From NCBI GenBank assembly GCA_947069175.1, contig CAMTDV010000007.1:52595681-52659680 (forward strand): a stretch of 64,000 nucleotides of DNA. The letters run 5' to 3'. Of the stretch, positions 45,701 through 57,249 are shown piece after piece. The notes under the pieces are model-generated. The model did no database searches, was not told where the DNA came from, and saw only the letters and a list, made by a program, of their open reading frames with translations. The translations under genes were made by a program, and so were the position numbers. The first letter of the stretch is position 1. Every line of letters begins with the position of its first letter. The DNA is from Scalesia atractyloides. Its lineage: Eukaryota > Streptophyta > Magnoliopsida > Asterales > Asteraceae.

Positions 45701-46795
45701 CTACTAAATGGGCTTTGTATAGTTTAGAACCACCTTGTTCTTTCTTGACCCTAAAGACCCATTTATTCTATAAAGCTCTTTTATTTGGCGGAAGCTTGAC
45801 TAAAAACCATGTTTTGTTTTTATCTAAAGAGCTTATTTCATCCTTCATTGCATGCTCCTATTGGATAAAATCTTTCATTTTAACCGCCTCAGTATAGCTT
45901 TCTAATTCACCATTTTCTCTCAAGAGAATACAACTAACGGAATAAGCGTGATGATTAGGACGGTACTTGTCCAACTGTTTAGTGACTCCGATGGATCTTC
46001 TGACCCAATTCTCTAATTGGTTAGGCTGCTATGGAGACTATTCATCGTCAGGCTCTAAACTCCCACTGCGAGAAGCCTCTTCTATCTCATTATTTCCACC
46101 ATCTTCAAACTCTGGTCCTGTGCCATCTTTAGAATCGGTTGTAGGTTTCGTAACTGGTTCATCATTTTGACTATCAGAATCAAACTCAACCACTTCTTTC
46201 TGAACCTTCCACTTTTCAAAATTCATGTCTTTCTGCATCATTGAATTCGGTGTGTTTACTTTAGACTACCTTCCTGCTTTCAAAATCCCAAACCTTTAGC
46301 CCATCTTTTCATACCCAATGAATGTGTATTTCTTTGCTTTAGCATCTAAATTGTCACCTCAAGGGTTGATATCGTAAGCATTACACCCGAAGATTGTTAG
46401 GTGATCATACTCAACTATTTTTCCCTTTCATTCTCCCTGGGGAACCTTGAATCCCAATAGTATTCAGGGCCCACGATTGATAAGATAGACTACAGTGTTA
46501 ATTGCATCAACCCAGAACATGTTTTGGAGTCCGGCATTCAGTCTTATACTTTTGGCTCTCACACATAAGGTTCTGTTCACCCTTTTGTAGTCCCATTCTG
46601 TTGTGGGGTTCTTGGAACTCTCTTTATCATCTTGATCCCTCCTTCAACACCATAATATGTAAATTCTTTGTTGGTGTATTCACCACCTTTGTTAGACTTG
46701 AAGCATTTCACCTTACGTGTTGAATCGTCAATGAAAGTAACATAATAGCGAGAACCTCCAAGTGAAGAAACTGATGTTGGCCTGTACACACCTGA
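45701..46795 (-). pseudogene. Copia 3 integrase end, linker and RT start
   Basis: In order on minus: the integrase core end with YYVTFIDDSTRKV, FKSNKGGEYT and PRTPQQNG (46577-46789); KKYTFIGYE-like text of the integrase C-terminus (about 46300-46340); an acidic linker (46038-46241); and the RT start LDKNKTWFLVKLPPNKR and LQNKWVFRVK (about 45710-45830). Frameshifts and stops are scattered. Confidence 0.75.
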
Positions 46796-47781
46796 GTAGA
46801 TAAGCTCTAGTTATTGAGCTTTCGGTGCTCTCCCTGTCTTCACAAAAGTCACCTTCTTTTTCTTACCTATGATGCACGGTTCACAAAACTTAGACTCGAC
46901 CTGTTTCAATTCTGGAAGCTTTCCCTTGGTACATTTTCATCCCTTTTCACTCATATGGTCGAGTCATTGATGCAATAACTTTGATAGACTCGGCTCACCA
47001 GACACCACATTAACCCCGTCAATTGGTACCTCAACCATGCATAGTGTACCTCTCTTCTTTCTTCTAGCAATTACCATACTACCCTTAACAGGTTTCCATT
47101 GCCCTCTACCAAAATAGACATCATATCACAGATCAACAAGTTATCCAATGGATATCAACATCTTCTTCAAACCAGGAATGACTCAAACATTTTTTAAGGT
47201 CCAAATGCTTCCTAATGGTGTTGTTAAGCCTATGTCTCAAATCATGTAACGTCAAGACTGTGATTATTAGCCAAACAAACTTTACCAAAGGTACATGTTC
47301 GTAGATTCTTCATTTTCTATGAGCTAGAAGTAGCATGAAAATATGCTACTGAATCCATAATCCAATCTTTAGCAAAAGTTTTGACGCATCAAATAAGAGC
47401 ATCCTCTAAATCTAAGGCTATGGAAACATTCACCTACTTTTTTGCTCGAGTAGATTTCGTATATTGACTTCTAAGATGCTTAAACTCCTTGCAGTTCCAA
47501 AACTGTATATATTTTCTTGATTTTTTAGATCTTAACTTGTTTTTTCGTTTGGACTTTGACCTTCCTTTGTTCCCACCTCTATTATTACTCCCCCCTCTCC
47601 ATCAGTACTGAGTAATGAACTTGTCTCTCCAACGTTTCTTCTTGAATCCTCATTCAATATCAGATCACGAACTTTGCTAAACGTGAGGGCCTCAACTGCC
47701 CTAGTAACTGCAGTGATTGTTTCATGCTTGTATTGACTAACTCGCATATCAGAAACACCTTGTTATCAGGAGATGGCTAGT
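46796..47781 (-). pseudogene. Copia 3 gag end, protease and GAG-pre region
   Basis: The C-terminal part of gag (47532-47747) has AVEALTFSKVRDLILNEDSR, then a zinc-knuckle relic CWNCKEFKHLRSQ near 47490. Protease and GAG-pre-integrase text follows in broken frames down to about 46850. It is assigned by order and by the flanking domains. Confidence 0.6.
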
Positions 47782-48182
47782 CAGGGCCTCCAACGTTTTT
47801 AGAGACCCTAAGCGAAATACAAAGTGGAGGCCTTTAAAGTTGTATAAGTTCACAAAAAAGAACATGCATCTAAGAATATAAACTAAAATCATTGTAAGTC
47901 ATAACAATCAGGGATTCCCTGGCAGTAGACAGATGGGAAATAACAATGATAATTGTGATTTTATAATGAAAAACTAATACGTTAATGTATGCAATTATGT
48001 ATATTTGCTTAGCTGGAGTTTTTAATTAAAAAGTGGGTCGTTTTTAAATAGAAAACTAGTTTTATTTTGCAATTAATTTGTTAATTTGGGCCTTAACACA
48101 CATACTATATATAATAATTTACTAATAAAAATGGAGGCCCTAGGCCCGTGCCTAGGATGAAAAGCCTAACGGGACAACCCTG
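47782..48182. mobile_element. hAT-like MITE, 401 bp, in the copia gag
   Basis: It begins CAGGGCCTCC and ends CAACCCTG. The flanks TGGCTAGT (47774-47781) and TGGCTTCT (48183-48190) match at six of eight bases. The copia gag text resumes on both sides. No coding capacity. Confidence 0.6.
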
Positions 48183-48480
48183 TGGCTTCTCATACATGTT
48201 AGATAATGCTTCTATGATTCCACACATTGCAGTTTGTTTAGAAATGTTGTTACCAACATTCATGGAAAGAGTAAGCCTAATAGTTGACATAGCTTTCTAA
48301 TCAGTGGTTGTCTATTCTTTTGGTATAGGCGTATGAGGTGGTTTTGAAGTTGCATCAAGTTCCTTCTGTATCAACAAATCCTTGATTTGCATTTTCCACC
48401 ATCCAAAATTCTTACTTTCAAACTTCTCAATTCTGACTTTTCCATCCTCAGACATCATCTTTACTAAGTAACATAAACTA
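48183..48480 (-). pseudogene. Copia 3 gag, N-terminal part
   Basis: An ATG-led frame on minus (near 48458) reads the standard copia gag start: KVRIEKFESKNFGWWKMQ and DLLIQKELDA. It then ends near a Pro-rich stretch and is interrupted by the hAT-like insert. Confidence 0.75.
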
Positions 48481-48842
48481 ACCAGAAAACTGTGAGAGCA
48501 AAAAGCTGAAAAACAAACCCCAAAAATCTGACCACGTAAACTGTGAAACAGAGTAGCATATTGAAACAATATCAATTGTTTTGAGATACCTAATCGGCGG
48601 TTAAAAAAGGCAACAGCTGGTGGTTTGTTTTTGGTCGACCGCTGCAGCAGAACTAACTTCTAGTTCTGTTTAGATTAACAAAAAACAGTAACCTGGGTTC
48701 TATCAGCGACGGCGGTTTGGGTTTGTCGGCAGAAAACCTAGCGACGGCTAGGGTGGCAACGACGATGTTGAATGGCGGCTGAGTGGTGGGTGTTACGATG
48801 AAACTAGGTGGCGGTGGGTGGTGGTTGACAGCTTGAAGAAGG
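48481..48842 (-). other. Copia 3 leader
   Basis: The untranslated region between the gag start and the inserted solo LTR. It is GC-rich with GGCGG/GGTGG text near 48700-48830. No gene. Confidence 0.4.
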
Positions 48843-50228
48843 TGTAACGCCTCGCGTTCTTGTACTTTCCTTATTTAGAAAGTGTAATCATATTTCTATT
48901 TACGGAAACTTGTATTCGTGTCTTATTCATATTTCATTTCCAACTTTGTAATCTAAGATGTTGGTCATAATGAAATACTTATTTCACCTATGCTTGTTGT
49001 ACTTGTAATCAATCATTCAAATAAATATTTACATGCAAATCATACTTATTATACATCCAATACTCATACACTACATCATTCATACTTGAAAATTGATTAA
49101 AGTACGTAAAAACAGCCCCAAGCCGACCTACTCGTGCGAGTTGAACCCGCTTCGCACGAAGTGTACCTACTTCCTACGAAGTGAAGTACGCTTCGCACAA
49201 AGTGGAGCTTGCAGCAACTTTTCCTATAAATACAAACCCACTTCACCACGTCAATCTTTCTGAATCTTCACTCACTCACAACTGAATTTTAAGGAGTTTG
49301 GCAATCTATTCTCAGTTGATTAAGTAGGATTTTTCCTACATTTTCATACCTTCTGTAAGTTCTGTCCCGAATTTGAACTCCCAGAAATCAGAATACTCAC
49401 ACACCTCTGTTCCCTCGTGTAGGGTAACTTCGGTGTTCGTTACGTCATCATTGCGACACGCGGTTTTATTGGAAAGCTTATCAAAACTCTGAGCATACTC
49501 GACTCCCCTCTTTATCTTTACACTTTTGAGGTGCAACTTATATGTTATATCAACCCACTAAATCACAACACTTTATGCTTAAATCACAAAACAAACATCC
49601 ATTTATACATGTTTAATAAAGATACATGCAAACTTATCTGCTAGAAATCGAATGCTTTATACTACGTCATTAACTGTGTACAAGCCTCCCTTAACATGTA
49701 TAGCGCTATACGATTAACATACCGTCCGTATTCATGAGGTCAACCTAAGTAAACAAAACAGTCTAATCATTGTTATGCTTAGATTAAGCTAGCAGTAAAC
49801 TTTGGGTTGACAAGTGTAGTGGCATGACTAGTATTGTATGTTAGCTAGTAAACGTTTATGCATGTGGATCGTTTAAACTTTTTATATTATCTAGTATTGA
49901 AACTTGTATGCTCGCCAATGCCTTGTGAGTTGAACTATACTTTTATGTATGTTGCAAGTTAAGGATGATGATAAGGATGCATGGAATCTATTAGGATGAA
50001 CTAGATTCCCATCTAGACTTAGATTTATTTTGGATCGCGTTTCTTGATTAACGTGTTGTAATTTGATTTCATTTATGTTGTTATACTTTGTTTCCTATCG
50101 ATGTAACCGAATTTGAAATGAAATGAAATATTGTTACTTAGATACTTGTCGCAAAAAATAGCGTTATGAAGTCTCGAGCAATATACTACGTCCGTCCCGA
50201 TAATTCCGCCATCGGTTGGGGTGTGACA
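48843..50228 (+). repeat. Solo LTR of the gypsy 1 family
   Basis: It starts TGTAACGCC, ends GGGGTGTGACA and is flanked by the perfect duplication GAAGG (48838-48842 and 50229-50233). In reverse it matches the outer parts of the gypsy 1 LTRs, for example CTTTCCTTATTTAGAAAGTG and the tail of CACACCCCAACCGATGGCGG. A TATA box (CCTATAAATACA, about 49224) and CTCGTGCGAG/CTTCGCACGAAG units (49128-49205) are present. Solo LTRs arise by recombination between the two LTRs of one element. Confidence 0.85.
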
Positions 50229-50284
50229 GAAGGTGTCGGCTAGGGTGTGTATATACCGATCAAGAACTTGAGCTCTAATATCAG

Positions 50285-50611
50285 TTGTTTGGAATTAGAC
50301 ACAGACACAAAACAATAACGAAAGCAAGACAAGAGATTTACGTGGTTTGGTAACTCACAGTGTGTAACCTACGTCCATAGGGGAAACTATGTTTTTCTTA
50401 TTATTGAGTGAAAACGATTACAAGTACAAGAGATCTATATATAGACTGGCTAATTAGAGTTTAATCCTTTGCTAAACTTACTAAACTATATACTAACAAA
50501 ACTAGGTCTATGGGTTTGGGCTAGCCGGTCCCCCCCCCCCCCCCCCCTTCCCTTTTTCTCCTCTAGTTATCAGCTAGCCCTAAGTGAGCTGAAGACAACA
50601 TAACACCAAGA
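50285..50611 (-). repeat. 5' LTR of copia 3 (right copy)
   Basis: 327 bp from TGTTTGGAATTAGACAC to CACCAAGA, pairing with 44019-44325. It contains a run of about 18 C (50529-50547) where the left LTR has CCCTCCTCCC, so the length may be unreliable. Confidence 0.78.
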
Positions 50612-51186
50612 CCGCGTGCAAGTTCATGACAACAATTATACGTTTATTTGGAATGACTGGATAGCAACCAGAGCTGGAACGTCTAACAACTTTCGTGGCG
50701 CTTTCAAAAAAGAAATGTTTGGGTTCCTTCAACATTGTTCCCGGCATGTAATGAGTTTGATGAATCCTTCGAGCACATATCGATTCTATAGTTGTAGTTT
50801 TGCTAATGTAGCATGGCAACACATTAGATAGCCACGGTTATAAAATGATAAAATCCCTCTAATACATAGTTTGAGCATGCTAGACCTGCTAGCAGTACCA
50901 TCTTCTTATCTCTACATTCATACACAACATAGTAAATACGAATATTCTTATTTCGTGTTTGAGTAATTGGATGACACGTGCAATAATAAGATTTTCAACC
51001 AGGTTATCGCTTCTCCTCCTAAGCTTATAACGGGCATGAAGTCCCATGGTTGAAGAGCAGCTCAATTTAACTGATTTGAAATGGTTTGCTAGTGTTTTTG
51101 CTCTTGGGAGGTTACCTCTTGGAGAAAGAAAAAAAAAAAAAACGCGATTATAACGCCATGTAATTTTATTTATGCTTTTGTAGGAC
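50612..51186. other. Upstream region of bZIP copy 1
   Basis: No supported gene. A 71-codon open frame (50616-50831) encodes a basic, aromatic-rich peptide that I do not recognise; it may be a gene fragment. The rest is probably bZIP promoter. Confidence 0.4.
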
Positions 51187-51196
51187 CTATAAATAC
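51187..51196 (+). promoter_or_regulatory. TATA box of bZIP copy 1
   Basis: CTATAAATAC lies about 680 bp before the ATG. It is followed by a pyrimidine-rich likely 5' UTR and an intron. Confidence 0.5.
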
Positions 51197-51434
51197 GTAG
51201 ACTTAGAGTTTATTTATAATTGATTTGAGTTTCTCTCTCCCCTAGCAAGCAAGCAAGCAAGCAATCGTACGACCACCACACGGTCTCCTCTGTACTACAG
51301 ATTCCTTAAAACGAATGGTCCTCCTTCCACTTCAATCAATTTCATTTTCATTTCTCACTCCCTTTCTAGGGTTTCTTTCCATCCCCAATTTCAACTCCTA
51401 AACTTCACTCCACCAATTCTAGGGTTTCTCAAAG

Positions 51435-51847
51435 GTAATTTTCCAACTTCAATTAATTGCAATTACATTCATTAAACTCGCATAAATTATTATTCTTTCA
51501 ATTCTTTGATCAAAATTGCGTTTGAACTTATAGTTTCAAGATTTTAGGGTTCGTTAGTTTTTGATCGATTAAAGCCTGATGTGTTGAAAACCCATAACAA
51601 TTGTGTGATTTGAGATCCATTTGTTTAAAATTTTACAGCTTTGTTGATAAATTCACTGTGAATTTAGGGTTCCGAATATGAGGAATATATTCTTTAAATC
51701 TTTAATTGATTTCTGTCTGATTCGTTTTATGGTCATTGCTTGATAATATGCTAGTTATTATTTCTAGTACAGGAAGAACTGAAGTTAATACCTTTATCCA
51801 TTTAAACCCGAACTAATCGAATATAGTATCAGAGCGGGTTATTGTAG
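51435..51847 (+). other. Intron in the 5' UTR of bZIP copy 1
   Basis: It has a GTAATT donor after CAAAG and an acceptor TTGTAG at 51847, 15 bases before the start codon. The second gene copy has an intron at the corresponding place (59574-59889). That supports both. Confidence 0.6.
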
Positions 51848-51862
51848 GTTGTGTAGGTGGTA

Positions 51863-52672
51863 ATGGAGGACGGAGAACTTGATTTCTCAAACACCGAGAT
51901 GTTCACGGATCCAAATATGGGGGATATCCCGAGCAATGATTCGCTCGATAGCTTCTTTGATGATATATTCAAGGACTCGCACGCGTGCACCCATACGCAT
52001 ACTTGTAACCCACCGGGCCCTGATTCGTCACACACCCACACATGTTACCATGTGCACACGAAGATCGTGCCTGCGATGAGCGGCGATGATGACAAGACAC
52101 CGACGGATGATACCGCTGAGTCAGCGGATAAAAAGGGGAAGAAACGCCCGTTAGGTAACCGTGAAGCTGTTAGAAAGTATCGTGAGAAAAAGAAAGCGCG
52201 TGCGGCTTCGTTAGAGGATGAAGTTGTTAGATTGAGAGCGTTGAATCAGCTGTTGATGAAGAGGATTCAGAGTCAGGCTGGGTTGGAAGCTGAGGTGGCG
52301 AGATTGAAGTGTTTGCTTGTGGATATTCGAGGGAGAATTGAAGGAGAAATTGGTAATTTCCCTTACCAGAAGCCGCTTCCAGCTAGTCAAAACATAGGTA
52401 ACGGTAATTTGACAGGTGGGTATGTGATGAATCCGTGTAATATGCAGTGTGGGGATCAAGTGTATTGCCTTCATCCCGAAGTTGAAGGGAAAAATGTAGA
52501 AAATGCGTCGATACATGATCCGGTTATTAATGGCTGTGAGTTTGAAAGTCTGCAATGTATGTGGAACCAAAATTCTTTGCTCAATGAGTTTCCAGGCTGT
52601 ACAACTGATGATGGCCTTCTTGTAGCTAAACAATCTGGTGGACGAACAAAACGAAAAGGTAACGAACAATAA
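51863..52672 (+). CDS. bZIP transcription factor, group F (zinc-deficiency response, bZIP19/23-like)
   Basis: 269 residues. The start chosen is the ATG at 51863; the GTG six bases earlier is not a plausible plant start. Residues 36-66 form the Cys/His-rich zinc-sensor motif of this group (CTHTHTCNPPGPD followed by SHTHTCYHVHTK). The basic region is at about 98-113 (NREAVRKYREKKKAR, with N-x7-R). The zipper follows to about 155 with Leu or Val near the heptad positions. By homology to Arabidopsis bZIP19/23 it is a nuclear dimer that turns on zinc transporter and nicotianamine genes when zinc is low. The motif binds zinc to switch it off. A GTAACG after KRK (about 52659) could be a splice donor to a further exon, so the last residues are uncertain. 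Confidence 0.93.
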   Translation: MEDGELDFSNTEMFTDPNMGDIPSNDSLDSFFDDIFKDSHACTHTHTCNPPGPDSSHTHTCYHVHTKIVPAMSGDDDKTPTDDTAESADKKGKKRPLGNREAVRKYREKKKARAASLEDEVVRLRALNQLLMKRIQSQAGLEAEVARLKCLLVDIRGRIEGEIGNFPYQKPLPASQNIGNGNLTGGYVMNPCNMQCGDQVYCLHPEVEGKNVENASIHDPVINGCEFESLQCMWNQNSLLNEFPGCTTDDGLLVAKQSGGRTKRKGNEQ

Positions 52673-53509
52673 TCACTTATATCTTGCATTATTAATTTTA
52701 AATATGGTTTGTTTTCGGATTTCTTCATCTTATTACAAGTATTAAAATTTTCTTATCTTGACATTCTTGAGAGCATAAAACCTTTTGCACCATTCTTGTA
52801 TCTTATTGGATTTGAAATCTGAAGGATTTTAGTGAAAGATGGTTAACTTAGTTTACATATTTGACTTAATTAGAAGTTATCTTTTTTACATAAAAGTTTT
52901 GACAGCTAATTAAAATGCAGTTTGTTTTTTTAAAGTCTTATCAGACAAACATGGGGTGTAGAATGTGTTCTTTTATTGTTTGCATATGAGCATGTTCTAA
53001 ACTAGATCTGTGTGTTTTGGTATATAATTCGAGTTCAATGGCTCTTAGATATGATTAAAATGAAGTTTTATCAACATAATTAAATTATTGATGTAGAGTT
53101 GAGGCATTGCAGTTTGCATGATTAGTTTACGATGATTATATTCTCCTCATGGCTTGTTCTTCTTTCTCTAGGTTGTACCGTTGATTTTTTAAATATTCTT
53201 TACATCTCATGGAAATTGCAACAGATTCCTCTTTGGGATGCTTATGAAGCTGCATTCTTTTTCCTTCTAAATTTCTAAGCTGCAATTATGTTACTATACT
53301 ATCTATTTGTCATAATTCGAGAGCATTTAAGACAATGAACAAGCAGTGACAATATTTTCACTGTAACTTCCTAATAATGATACAATTAAGAGAATCTGTG
53401 TTTCTTATTAAATTGCAGTGGCCAAATTACTTTATTCAAGCTTTGGAATATATTAAAAAGTAAATGCTGCAGATACTTTTTTGTACATAGGGAATATAGT
53501 AGCACTAGG
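52673..53509. other. Downstream of bZIP copy 1, no gene seen
   Basis: AT-rich DNA, perhaps with 3' UTR or intron sequence of the bZIP gene. No other structure was noticed. Confidence 0.4.
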
Positions 53510-53976
53510 TAGGGGTGCTCATGAACCGTTAAAACCAACCAAACTGCTCAAACTGAAGTAAATCGGCCAGTTGAGATTTATACAATTCCGTCTTCGGTTT
53601 ATGGTTTGAAAATGGGTTTTAATGGTTCGGCCGACTCTCTGCAACTGGGAATCTATTGATCCGGCATTTTGACTTTTTTTTTGTTTTTTTATTATTCATT
53701 TTTGGATTATGTGGTTGTTGTGTATTTGTATAATTCTCATGAGCCTTATAAGTTTTTTTCTAAAAATCATTATACAAATTGTTGATATTGAATAGTTTTT
53801 TTTAATCATTATACAAATTGTTAATATTGAAAAACAAACTTAAAAATGGTTCAGACCACCAGTTAGGCCAGTCTTGCTGAATCAACCAACCCAGACGGTT
53901 TGGCTTGCTGTTTTTCAAACTGTGTGCATTTCGTTGCAAAATTAAAACCAGCTGAATTGCATCGTGAACACCCCTA
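53510..53976. mobile_element. hAT-like MITE, 467 bp
   Basis: Ends TAGGGGTGCTCA and TGAACACCCCTA form inverted repeats. The flanks GCACTAGG (53502-53509) and GCATTAAG (53977-53984) match at six of eight bases, as for an old hAT insertion. The minus-strand frame inside is not a known protein. Confidence 0.6.
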
Positions 53977-53984
53977 GCATTAAG

Positions 53985-54531
53985 AACAATGGAAAATTTC
54001 ATATTAATGCGAAAATACCGACTACTATTTGGACGTATTTTTATGTTATTATCTACCCTGATCATGTATCGGTTTTGTATACCTACAGGTTCTCGTGCAG
54101 CGATAACCAAGTGAATTCTGAACCCGATTGAAGCACATATCTTTCTTGGTGTATAATAGTCGTCGAGCAAACTTTTATTAACCCGCGCTCCAGTTTCTTG
54201 GACGTTTCTTATCGTATCTGTTGACTTTTGAGAGTAAACATCGTTTTTTGTTATGTTTAGGTTGAAGAAATGCTTCTTGATGTTTTTCTTAATGATGTTG
54301 TGTTGAAATCTAAATCTTCAGTTGATGAGGAAGGTTTTTATGAAGTTCAGATGATTAAATTTCTTCCTGTCATTGGAATATTGGATTATTGACTAAAAAA
54401 AATATGAACAGGTTTTCTGGTTTTTGGACCTTTGATGTGACCCAGGTCCCACATGTTCAGTTCACCTGCACTTGATCAAAGTTCAAGCTTGACAAACAGG
54501 CTCTTTAGGTGTCTATCTGATTCTTACTGTG
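53985..54531. other. No confident gene
   Basis: A plus-strand open stretch near 54260-54390 (ending in GGATTATTGA) may be a coding relic, but I cannot name it. The rest is non-coding. Confidence 0.35.
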
Positions 54532-55457
54532 ATCAAGGAGATTATTTGTTTTCTATATGTTTCTTAAGTATTATGTTAGTTTTATTTTATTTTCATAAAA
54601 CAATTTGTTTATATTTTAATATAAAGCTATAATTCAATATAATAATAAAGTTATTTGTAGTTCGGATTTTAAACTTAATTTTTATTGTTTATATTTTTTC
54701 GTTACAACATTTATACCTAATAGCTCTAAACATTTTGCAATTAGTATTATTGAACGTAGGCAATTGTGTTAGAGATATTTTTTTGAGAGACCGTACATGA
54801 GTCTGTAATCTAATGCACAAACGGGCTTTTTTAAGAACTGGAACCAGGTCCGGGTTTGTTCAACAAAGTCAACAACCGCTTCCGGCTACGTTAAGGTTGT
54901 TGCCGAGTTTTGATCGGTTTGGCGGGGTTTTTTTTACGGGTTTGGGTCGGTTCGGGCCTGCGCTCTTGACCGGGTAGAGGTGGAACCAGTTCCACTGGTT
55001 CTGAGTCGGTTCTTTTTTTCTAAATCTGGGTCTGGAAGTGATCCGTACACATGCGTCGAATTGGGTAGTAACTGGTTCTGGGTCGGGTGCGGAACAAGGT
55101 TTTTTGTGCACATCTACCATGCAAGGTGCTATAGGAGCCCAGTCATATATCAGCAGCTAAGGAAGCATATACCATCAGAACTTACATCAGACATTTACCA
55201 GAATAAATCACACATGCTACCAAAACTACGCCAACTACCAAGTGTGATGCCATTTAGTTTTGAACCGTATTTTATCCAGTTGAGTGAAGCCCTTGCACTT
55301 CATACACGATTTCAAACACTGAAGTAATCACTCGCTTGAAAACTTTTGCATTTTGGGACTGCCATAGCACCCAGCAAGTAAGGAGAACTGCGTGTACAAC
55401 AACATTTTTCTGCTTGGATGAAACAATGCCATTCACCATCTTTAATGGTTGGCTACG
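54532..55457. repeat. Duplicated block, copy 1
   Basis: From ATCAAGGAGATTATTTG to the LINE tail it matches 63142-64000 with about 8610 bp offset, covering AT-rich DNA, a GGGTAGAGGTGGAACCAG block and a LINE 3' end. Together with the bZIP pair this shows a tandem segmental duplication. Confidence 0.8.
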
Positions 55458-56150
55458 TCAGTACCCATAGGGATGTTTTAACAACAAGAATTGCTGACTC
55501 CATACTGTATTGGCCACTAAGCTAGTAACAAGGATACTTATGATCCGCGGTCTCTTGTGCACCTCCACACACTGGCGATTCAAAGCCTGAGAAGTCATAC
55601 CTCTACCAGCCAAGGCACTCTTCGTGGGTATGTTACCAAACAAAAAAAGTTACTTTTGGGCTTGGCAACTTGTTCCACCAAAATTAGTCTGCAGGCTGAT
55701 TAATGCCAATCACTTTTGCTAGTTCCTCTCTTAACCTTTTTTACCGTAAACAACTTCTCTGGGTCACCGAACCAATACCAAATATCTTCCCCATCAGAAA
55801 TATTTTGTTGTCCCTGTAAACGACTTGTGCCAACATCCCATTCAGACTCTTCATTTCGGCTAGATCAGCGTCCGTGTAATGATCTTGAAACATTCATGCA
55901 CCAGTGCCATTTTATTCTTTGCCAATTGTATATGTTTGGGAACTATACACGTAGCAAACCAACTTCCATCCCGTTAGCAAGACAGAATAGTGTTTTGTTG
56001 CCTTTCCCCACATTGCTCACCAATTTACTTATTAAGTCAGCATTACATATCCTGAACTCCTTATCAAGGCTATGGTCTTCCAAGTTCTCAAACAAGACAA
56101 TCTACGGGGAGAGACGACGGTTGTCTCACATTGCACTGAATTGCTTTTAC
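55200..56150 (-). pseudogene. LINE (non-LTR) ORF2 fragment, zf-RVT end
   Basis: On minus, in several frames: a Trp-rich region (DIWYWFGD, about 55780); then WNKLPSPKVTFFVW (about 55665-55700); IPTKSALAGRGM and LANTVWSQ-like text (55458-55643) of the zf-RVT domain; and the Cys/Trp C-terminal block near 55350-55430. These are the end domains of plant L1-type LINE polyproteins. The RT core is not visible. Stops and frameshifts abound. The last part lies in the duplicated block. Confidence 0.65.
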
Positions 56151-57249
56151 CACCTGATGTAGCGTGTAAATGATAATGAAGGATTGATCACGTTAATTCT
56201 CTGAATACCCGTGATAATCTTCCCTAAACCCCCCAAATTCAACCCGAAAGCCACATAATTTGAAATGGTAAAATGATTATTGCAAAAAATGATGATTGAC
56301 CATTCTTATTACTTGTGAAGAACATAAATAATGAAAGAAATTCGGAACAGGCTATAAAAAGGCCAAGGGCCAAACACAAGCCCAAAAACAAAATGCATAA
56401 AACATGAAAAAAAAAAATAAAAGGGTCCATAACTCCCACTAGAATGCGTTTTTTGGACCAAAACTAGGAAAAGACCCCTTTGGGTCCTTGCCACGATGTG
56501 CTCCTCGTTTCAAGCTTCGATTTGATTGGTCGAACACCTAAAACGGAGACCCGCAACAAAAGTTATAGTCGTTTTCGTAAATCACCTATAGTAGCTCGAT
56601 CATGAACCTCTAGAAATGACATGACTTAATCTTCCACACTTGGGCCTACATCACCACCTTTACCCATAACTGATCAAAGTCAGCTTTCAAGTGGCACAAC
56701 CACTTTTATAAGAGTGCAAGATTCATTTCCCAGATGCCAACCACTTCAAGGGCACCGAATTTGGATTCTACAACCTTTTCCCACTTGACCCACCTTATTT
56801 TTGGATAACGTACGAAGTTGCATTCTTTTTCCTTCTGAATTTTTGGATTCAAATTAACAACCACAAAGATTTGATAGGTCAAAATGGAAAAGTATATCGT
56901 GCCATTCATTGTCAACCACATAAACTCAAAGTGTAGTTTACTCTTAAATATATATTAAAATATGTAGTAGGTATAAAAGAGAGTACATTTAAATTGTTTT
57001 ATATAGCTATTATAAGTCACGCAATCATTAGGCTTTTGCAGGCTCACCCGCAAGTGGTTTATCTAAATTAGGTATAAGGTTATATGTTACGGTCCATCGT
57101 AACGTGCGAGTCCTCTATTATAGTTAGTTATAATAATAAATTAAAAAAAAGAAATATAAAATTAAACTTATTGGCTTAGAATCCGACTACATTTGCCTTT
57201 TGTTATATTTCACCTTTTTATAATATCAGCAAGGGGACCCATTGTGACC
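56151..57249. other. No gene seen
   Basis: AT-rich spacer. A hydrophobic minus-strand frame (56239-56494) is Phe/Leu-rich but has no recognisable family. Short tracts of A (56407-56416) only. Confidence 0.4.

Larger units (their letters stand above)
44019..50611 (-). mobile_element. Ty1/copia element 3, decayed, with three insertions
   Basis: LTRs at 44019-44325 and 50285-50611 match in direct orientation. A TGATATTAGAGC primer site on minus lies next to the right LTR, and an AAGTGGGAGAT purine tract next to the left one. The order on minus is gag, protease/GAG-pre, integrase, RT, RNase H. Flanks CTGTG and CCGCG match at only three of five bases. Inserted pieces: a gypsy LTR fragment (45255-45700), a hAT-like element (47782-48182) and a solo LTR (48843-50228). 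Confidence 0.85.

Noticed and set aside
50616..50831. 71-codon frame upstream of the bZIP gene
   Set aside because: It is possibly a gene fragment, but there is no recognisable motif and no splice or promoter support.
51857..51862. GTG start for bZIP copy 1
   Set aside because: Plant genes use ATG. The ATG at 51863 aligns with copy 2 and lies 15 bases after the splice acceptor.
52211..52669. Minus-strand 152-codon frame
   Set aside because: It is antisense to the bZIP coding sequence, with no family of its own.
56239..56494. Small hydrophobic protein on minus
   Set aside because: It is a short Phe-rich frame in AT-rich DNA with no promoter or homologue that I know.
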